From: Spongospora subterranea f. sp. subterranea | Lineage: Eukaryota > Endomyxa: Phytomyxea > Phytomyxea > Plasmodiophorida | Length of the DNA: 64,000 nt | Assembly: GCA_049724395.1 (NCBI GenBank) | Contig: JAUGWO010000122.1 | Span: forward strand, 124,001-188,000 | Direction of reading: 5' to 3' | Shown: positions 58,870 through 64,000 of the stretch, piece by piece | How positions within the stretch are numbered: position 1 is the stretch's first letter | How the letters are laid out: every line of letters begins with the position of its first letter | Notes under the pieces: generated by a model | Databases searched by the model: none | Seen by the model: only the letters and a program-made list of their open reading frames with translations | Told to the model about the DNA's origin: nothing | Program-made: the position numbers and the translations under genes

Positions 58870-59552
58870 ATGCACGGGTCCGGATGGTCGTTCATGACGA
58901 TCGCATCAGGTGTCATTATTAATAATAGCCTGAAATTCAGTGAAAGTATCGAGGACCAGTTTGAGTATGATAGTGCAGTTACGAGGTTGAGACATTTCGC
59001 GGGATGTCGACAGAACACGCAGACTCAGGATCTTGAGTTGTTTGTTGATTGGAACGGATTGCCGCAGGCTGAGCTCTTGGACATTTGAAGAACCTCTGGA
59101 ACGATGTTTTTTCACTAGTACGGGTCTACTATAGACAACTGAAATTATCTGGCCATGAGTTGGGAGATATGGTCCTTGAAGCGACCAGATTGTTGGGCTC
59201 TCTTATTGAGTAGCATCTTCTTCCATCAATCCGTACAATGGCTTTTTATAGCAAATACTTGTATCAGATCGCTAGAATGATGATCAGGATTGCTGAACAG
59301 AACTGTGTCGCGCTCATCGACTCCTGCTCAGCGGTGAACCTCATCATCCTTGAGTTCTTAACTCGTAACCCAACCGGTTATCTTCCACGTTATCATTCAA
59401 GTAGTGAAATTGTCTCAAGTATTACTCTGGTAGCCTTTGACGGTTCAGATCCCATCTGCCCGACCGGCCGGGTATTGGTTTCAGTTCGGCTAGACGAAGC
59501 CCTTTCCACCGACGTGGTGTTCCTAGTACTGCTCGGTAATCCTGCAATTTGA
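58870..59552 (+). pseudogene. Possible LTR-retroelement gag/protease relic
   Basis: The strongest sign is QNCVALIDSCSAVNLIILEFL (about 59300-59361), which resembles the retropepsin active-site strand A-L-[IV]-D-[ST]-G-[AS]-x-x-N-x-I with the catalytic Gly changed to Cys. The strand SDPICPTGRVLVSVRLDEA lies where the protease flap region should be. Upstream frames (58870-59088; a second frame to about 59210) could be a degraded gag. No RT, integrase or LTR was seen nearby. Moderate to low confidence. Confidence 0.35.
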
Positions 59553-60059
59553 GCTCTGCTACTGATCATCGAAATTGCACATTGAAAAATAACTTGACTT
59601 TTCCTTCAATCCAACAATTCGAACCCCGACCAATGGCGACAACCAGCTACCGCGACCTGCCAGTCATGATCATGGACAGGTCGGAGGCCTTGATGAACGC
59701 AACGGTCGGACCCCACAACACCTCACTGCCGTACTTAACCAACAGCCCGGCGCCTTTGACAATACGGCATCCGGCGAGAATCTTCTCCCGAAGAGAGGAA
59801 AAGAGCTTCTAATTTCTCGCGAAATCACTATTGCAACCGCTTCCTTAAAGCATCAGATCTGCAGCCGCCCTGCGAGACAAACAACACCAATCTACGACCG
59901 CAGTACCCTCAAAATCTGTCGGATTCCCAATCGCAGTCTCATCCAAACATAATGCTGCCGCCAATTATCTCTGAGACCGAGTTCGCACAAACTATGACAA
60001 GGCGTCATCGACATTGATCAACATTTAACAGTCGATTGATGCCCAAACCGTCAACGCTG

Positions 60060-60665
60060 GCGCCGATATATTTTGATGCGCATGGCCATTTCGGAATCGT
60101 ACTGCCGCTTTACTCAACTCAACCCGTTACACCTATTCTGCTGCGAGAATTCCCTCGCCCAGCTTTAAACTCTCGGGATCAGAAACCTGTTTAGTTGTTA
60201 TGGCGCTCTCCCTAACTCTTGATCTCCATTTCCGTAAATGTTTGATTTCTCTTTTTCTTTGTTGAAATGCTCATTGCCGACATAAATCCAATGTTATTCG
60301 TTAAATTTTGGATGTTTTGTTCTAGCAGTTTCGCATAGGTTACTCGGTAATTGTCAATTTGCCGTAAAAACATTCAACGATCACAGAGTTCTTGATCTCG
60401 CGGTCAAGTTTCTCGATTGCCAACAATGTGTAGGATATGTTTTTTATTGAACGAGAAAAGGCGTTGGCCATTGCGCAGCTCTGGAGCATTTCGCGCAGAA
60501 CACATCTCGTTGTTCTAAATCAATGATTGTATATCTTTAAACCGAGTGTATGAAAGTAATCGTGTCGGTACCGTCCAAAGCAAGAGGGTGCTGAGGAAGC
60601 CGTGAAAGCAAACAAAGAGCAACCTGACACTTTGCCATCGCCGGAAAACCCTTGATTTATTGAAC
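60060..60665 (+). pseudogene. Decayed partial copy of the ATP10-like gene
   Basis: Nucleotide-level similarity to 57115-57665 runs in the same order. catttcggaatcgtactgcc matches the exon 2 text catttcggagtcgtgcagcc, gcccagctttaaactctcgg matches gcccagcttcaaactctcgg, and the intron text tttcgcatag is shared. Exon 3 text tgtgtaggatatgttttt and the end gagcaacctgacactttgcc are also present. Frameshifts and a stop shortly after the GYVF position destroy the reading frame. Intron sequence is retained, so it arose by DNA duplication and not by reverse transcription. Exon 1 is not present. Confidence 0.88.
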
Positions 60666-61166
60666 CTATCTGTAATAACAAAAGATGAATAAAACGAACT
60701 CACGTAATGAATTTTCGGAATAGGTTTTGGCTTCTTGTTTACTCTAAGCTCTCAGTTTCGTGTTTATTTTGAGGTAAATAACATCATCGGTTACTGCTTC
60801 TCATTCTCGCTACTTGTCCCTCTTTCAATCGGAGTGCATGTGCTCAACCAATTAGAATGTTGAGCTCAGATTTTTTAAGGGAAATCGATCGTAAAAAAAA
60901 TCAAAAAATCGTTGTGCAAAAGGATTCTCATTGATTTATAGACGCATAAAAATGTGTTTGGTTCCGGATTGGCCTTATTCTCATTTCAGGGAAAGTTTCC
61001 CCTATTCACGCCAGTTGTCAATTCCGACAACTGTGAAGAAAGGTCCCGTAGCCGGTCACCATAAGTCATTGGATATCTGTCAGTTTTCGAACAAAATCCT
61101 TTATCTACTGTGTGGCTAGACTTCTTTGACTTTGGTCGAATCATTCTCAAAACACATCTGGGAGTC

Positions 61167-61652
61167 ATGGCAGGAAAGCAGCCCAATGATTCGAATTCGG
61201 GATCAACCGCAACGCGAAGATCGGCCAGAAAGCGGACAAGAGAGGAATTTGAAGTTGAACCGGATAACGAGGAAGTTGATGAGGAGGAACCGGATGAAGA
61301 AGAGGATGATGAAGAGGAAAGTGACGATTCTGCTTCGGACGAAATGGAGGTGGACTCGACTGGTTCCGTTTCTGACCCAATGAAAATAAACGGGTCGGAA
61401 TCGTCTGGAGGTAATTCTGGGGAGGCGGACGATGAACCAGCTCATCAAGTAGATGAAATTGTTGGCTCCAGGGTGGTCCGACAACAACTACAATATCTGG
61501 TACATTGGACAGGGTATCTCAAGAAGACCTGGGAACCCGCTAACACTTTTAGGGCCTCGGCGAGTCCATCTCTGCTGGCCGAAATCAGACGCTTCGAACG
61601 AATGTCCTCACGTGCGAAATCGCTCGGTCGAAATACATCTCTTAAAAAGTGA
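61167..61652 (+). CDS. Chromodomain protein with an acidic N-terminal half
   Basis: 161 aa from ATG 61167. Residues about 1-35 are polar and basic (STATRRSARKRTREEFE). Residues 35-75 are very acidic (EEVDEEEPDEEEDDEEESDD), and a Ser/Gly linker follows. At about residues 95-145 there is a chromodomain: VDEIVGSRVVRQQLQYLVHW then GYLKKTWEPANTF, with the cage-type aromatics (Y, W, W) in place. The end is basic. The domain order (acidic region, then chromodomain) recalls HP1-like or other small chromatin readers that bind methylated histone H3, but there is no chromoshadow domain. A chromodomain captured from a chromovirus integrase is the alternative. It is intronless in the part seen. Confidence 0.72.
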   Translation: MAGKQPNDSNSGSTATRRSARKRTREEFEVEPDNEEVDEEEPDEEEDDEEESDDSASDEMEVDSTGSVSDPMKINGSESSGGNSGEADDEPAHQVDEIVGSRVVRQQLQYLVHWTGYLKKTWEPANTFRASASPSLLAEIRRFERMSSRAKSLGRNTSLKK

Positions 61653-62815
61653 TAAACCTATTTCAGCATGTTTCGCAGGGCCTGTGAAATCGGTTGTCCA
61701 CGACTCGCTACGGGAAACTGTTTTCGTTGTTGGACTCGACAACTATTAAAGCGAGGGCTCTTATCAATGAGGTAATCTTGTTGTGACGAGAAAGGGGCGC
61801 CAACCACGCGAAGGGATGTCAACCAAATAATCGCGAGAGTTGATTATCGACCGAACGGCCGAATAACAAGAAATTGGTATCAAATACAAGGATGACGTTG
61901 GGTGACGAGAAACAGACAGACCAGCGGACCTGGGCGTTCATTGAGGAACTGGCTCACCGACCAATGGGATGTCTGTTTTCGAATCATGGTGTTGCTCAAG
62001 AGCGTCAAGGACAAAGACTGTCGTGGGCCCCACGTGTGCCCAACTTAAGATACCGGCATGAGCCGGACTGGGGCCAGACTGAGAATAAACCTGACACGGA
62101 ACGGAGTCCTCATCACGATGGAATTGTGAAAATTGAACCATGTCCTATCGGTCAAGAGAAGCGCGGTTCTGCGACATATTTTTCTGTCGCGGCACAGAAA
62201 CATCCTCAAACATAGCGCCAATCTTTTTAGATATATAACCCTCTTTCTTTAAACCAACAGGATGAAACGGAAAGATTGACAAAATATTGTTTCGCTCTCC
62301 TATTAAAGAAAAAAGAATAATAGTAAATCAGCTGAATGTTGAAAATCCAATCCATTGTGACTAAATAAGTGAAGAGGATGCAAAAAGAACAAGAACGCTC
62401 ACTAAATTATACGCGTTTGCAAATGAACACATAGCTTCCTTTCCGGGTTTTATAACGGGATAAGCAACACATAATGTCGAGGCGTCAACGCCTCATCCCC
62501 AAAACACAGTCAACAGAGGTCTGGTGGCAATTGCAATCATTTCTACGATGTGATGCATTTTCGTCAGACGGGGATGTGTTAAATTGAAAGGAGCGCAGAT
62601 TACTTCATCGGAAGGAGTTGCGTTGCGCAAATTATTAGTGGTCACCTAGTTCAGTACTGTACCACTATCTCGTGTTATAGTCTTTTGAAAAACTTGTCTG
62701 AAATTGTGATTGTCATTCTGATTCGCAATCGGAGCGACGAATTCGCTTCGTAGTCTCAGTCATGCAGCAACCTGGAACTGTTGGTATATGTTTGACCCTT
62801 TTTACCGGCTTCCTA
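61653..62815. other. Spacer between chromodomain gene and PDCD5
   Basis: An open frame at 61874-62215 (113 codons, polar, no motif) overlaps an equally plausible minus-strand frame; I do not call it. The right end should contain the PDCD5 promoter. Nothing else is recognisable. Confidence 0.4.
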
Positions 62816-63816
62816 ATGTCTCACTTGTCTCAGGATGCCCAACTTCAAAAACAGCATGAACAACAGCAAGCGTACTCTTTCTTTTTCGCTGTTGATTGCA
62901 GTTTTGTTCCGACTGTTTTCAAATTTTGGAACCCGTTTGTAACTTGAACCTTCTCAAATTTCACATTGTACGACAACATTTAAAGGCTGATTTTTCTCGT
63001 CTGTTTCATTGATATGCATTCAGTTTTTGTTATGTTTTTGGTTCAGATTGGAAGCAAGACGACAAATGATCCTTGGTCAAATTCTTGATGGCGCTGCCAG
63101 AGAGCGATGTATGCCGTGTTTATGCTGTGTTTAGTCATGATTTTTTTTCGTGGCAGTGGTTTAGATTTTACAGAAATGTACATTTTCTGTGTTCTTGCTT
63201 GGTGCCGTATTTTTTTATCTGTATCTGTATTATACCCTCTTGAGGTTATGTTGTTTCTGATTTGTTTTTGGTTTAGTGGACCGAATCGGACTGGTTCGAC
63301 CGGAACAAAAGCGCTCTATCGAAGACATGCTGAGTAAATTCCCATATATTTCTCGTTCCTGGATGCTTACCCTGGCCTCCTGTATAGTCAGTCAAGCGCA
63401 ACGCGGTGTCATGCAGCGAGTGACTGAAGATAAGATTCGATCGTTAATGAGCTCAATCAGCGAGGAGAAAGCTCGATCCTCTAAAGTCACGGTAAAATAT
63501 AAACATGTCATCGCAATTTCTGGAACTTCAATTCTGTTTCTGCTTGTTTATCATTGTGCGTAATATTTGGGTTTCGTAGTCAGTTTTCCATCGCACACAA
63601 ATGCTCATCTTCTGTGAACTAATTTGTTGTCTGGCGAGTGTATCAATGATTGGCTTTACTGTTTTGACTTTCGATTTTCGTTTTTCCTTGTATGCTACGT
63701 TTTTTCTGCTAGCATTATCACTGAGCTGATATTATTGTTTTCTCTTTTCTATTCAGATTCAAAGAAAACAGTACAGGAGTGCCGATAGTGATGACGACTC
63801 CGATTATGATCTATAA
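62816..63816 (+). CDS. PDCD5: PDCD5 (TFAR19) family DNA-binding protein
   Basis: A small conserved helical protein present in archaea and eukaryotes, linked in animals to apoptosis and to the chaperonin TRiC and TIP60. Exons 62816-62871, 63047-63108, 63277-63333, 63388-63491 and 63757-63816 give 112 aa in phase. Landmarks are QALEARRQMILGQILDGAAR, ERLDRIGLVRPEQKRSIEDM, QRVTEDKIRSLMSSI and the acidic tail SADSDDDSDYDL, all in family order. The usual length is about 125 aa, so only the N-terminus is slightly short. ATG 62762 spliced from 62779 to 62834 is an alternative start of the same length. Confidence 0.92.
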
Positions 63817-64000
63817 CCCGTTTGCAGTGACCTTGCCTTCCGTATGCCATTACAGATTTAATTGTTGCGTTTATAAAATGAATTTGTCACATACAGCTCA
63901 AGTTGTTTGCTTGTTGCAAGGAAACATTCGGGATCGTTCATTACAAACTATAAGGTTTCGCCATACTGCAAAATCAAGTCCCATGAAATGCTTGTCCTTC
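63817..64000. other. PDCD5 3' flank to the window edge
   Basis: AT-rich sequence without a recognised feature. Confidence 0.5.

Noticed and set aside
61874-62215. 113-codon plus-strand ORF as a gene
   Set aside because: No motif, an equally open overlapping frame on the other strand, and no sign of introns or conserved blocks.
1-64000. A prokaryotic-style operon or defence island
   Set aside because: Introns, Pol III tRNA signals, ciliary and peroxisomal genes and eukaryotic transposons show nuclear DNA; no ribosome binding sites or operon spacing.

Overview
This window is nuclear DNA from a eukaryote. Genes are split by many short GT-AG introns, mostly 45-105 nt, and carry eukaryotic families: a peroxisomal ABCD half-transporter, a BNIP1/SEC20-type SNARE, MYCBP, the ATP10 assembly factor, PDCD5 and a ciliary dynein regulatory complex subunit (DRC11/IQCA1). 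There is also one tRNA with Pol III signals. A DRC11 gene implies that the organism makes motile cilia or flagella at some stage. I cannot name the organism. The gene set and the oomycete/plant-type mariner, pogo and MULE relics would suit a flagellated protist or an early-diverging opisthokont.

Layout. 1-1657 is a 24-bp satellite that runs off the left edge and ends at a 42-bp-arm hairpin. 3344-6298 (-) is the ABCD transporter. 7.1-8.1 kb is a mariner relic with an internal tandem duplication. 8.85-14.4 kb is a compact gene island: dual-specificity phosphatase (+), MYCBP (-), an unknown 331-aa protein (+), a type I membrane protein (+) and SEC20 (-). Two of its gene pairs are convergent with very short gaps. 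15.8-31.4 kb is mostly decayed mobile DNA (pogo, copia and LINE relics, a broken 7TM-like sequence) plus one ankyrin-like ORF. 31.6-35.6 kb has a secreted protein with an enormous 24-bp coding minisatellite and two orphan ORFs. 36.0-37.6 kb is a 50-bp tandem array with a higher-order duplication. 39.6-44 kb holds mariner and MULE relics and a 208-bp-arm fold-back. 45.6-51.6 kb has tRNA-Arg and DRC11. 52-64 kb has an acidic orphan, a pogo relic, ATP10 with a decayed second copy nearby, a chromodomain protein and PDCD5 at the right edge.

How the genes relate. They are ordinary housekeeping and ciliary genes with no evident shared pathway, in small islands separated by repeats. I did not find a convincing new multi-gene system. 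The most unusual signal is that several conserved genes need a change of reading frame inside an exon. In SEC20, MYCBP and the 7TM-like sequence the family alignment is recovered without gaps by skipping the A of an AGG codon (+1). Assembly error, tiny introns and real +1 frameshifting are all possible explanations.
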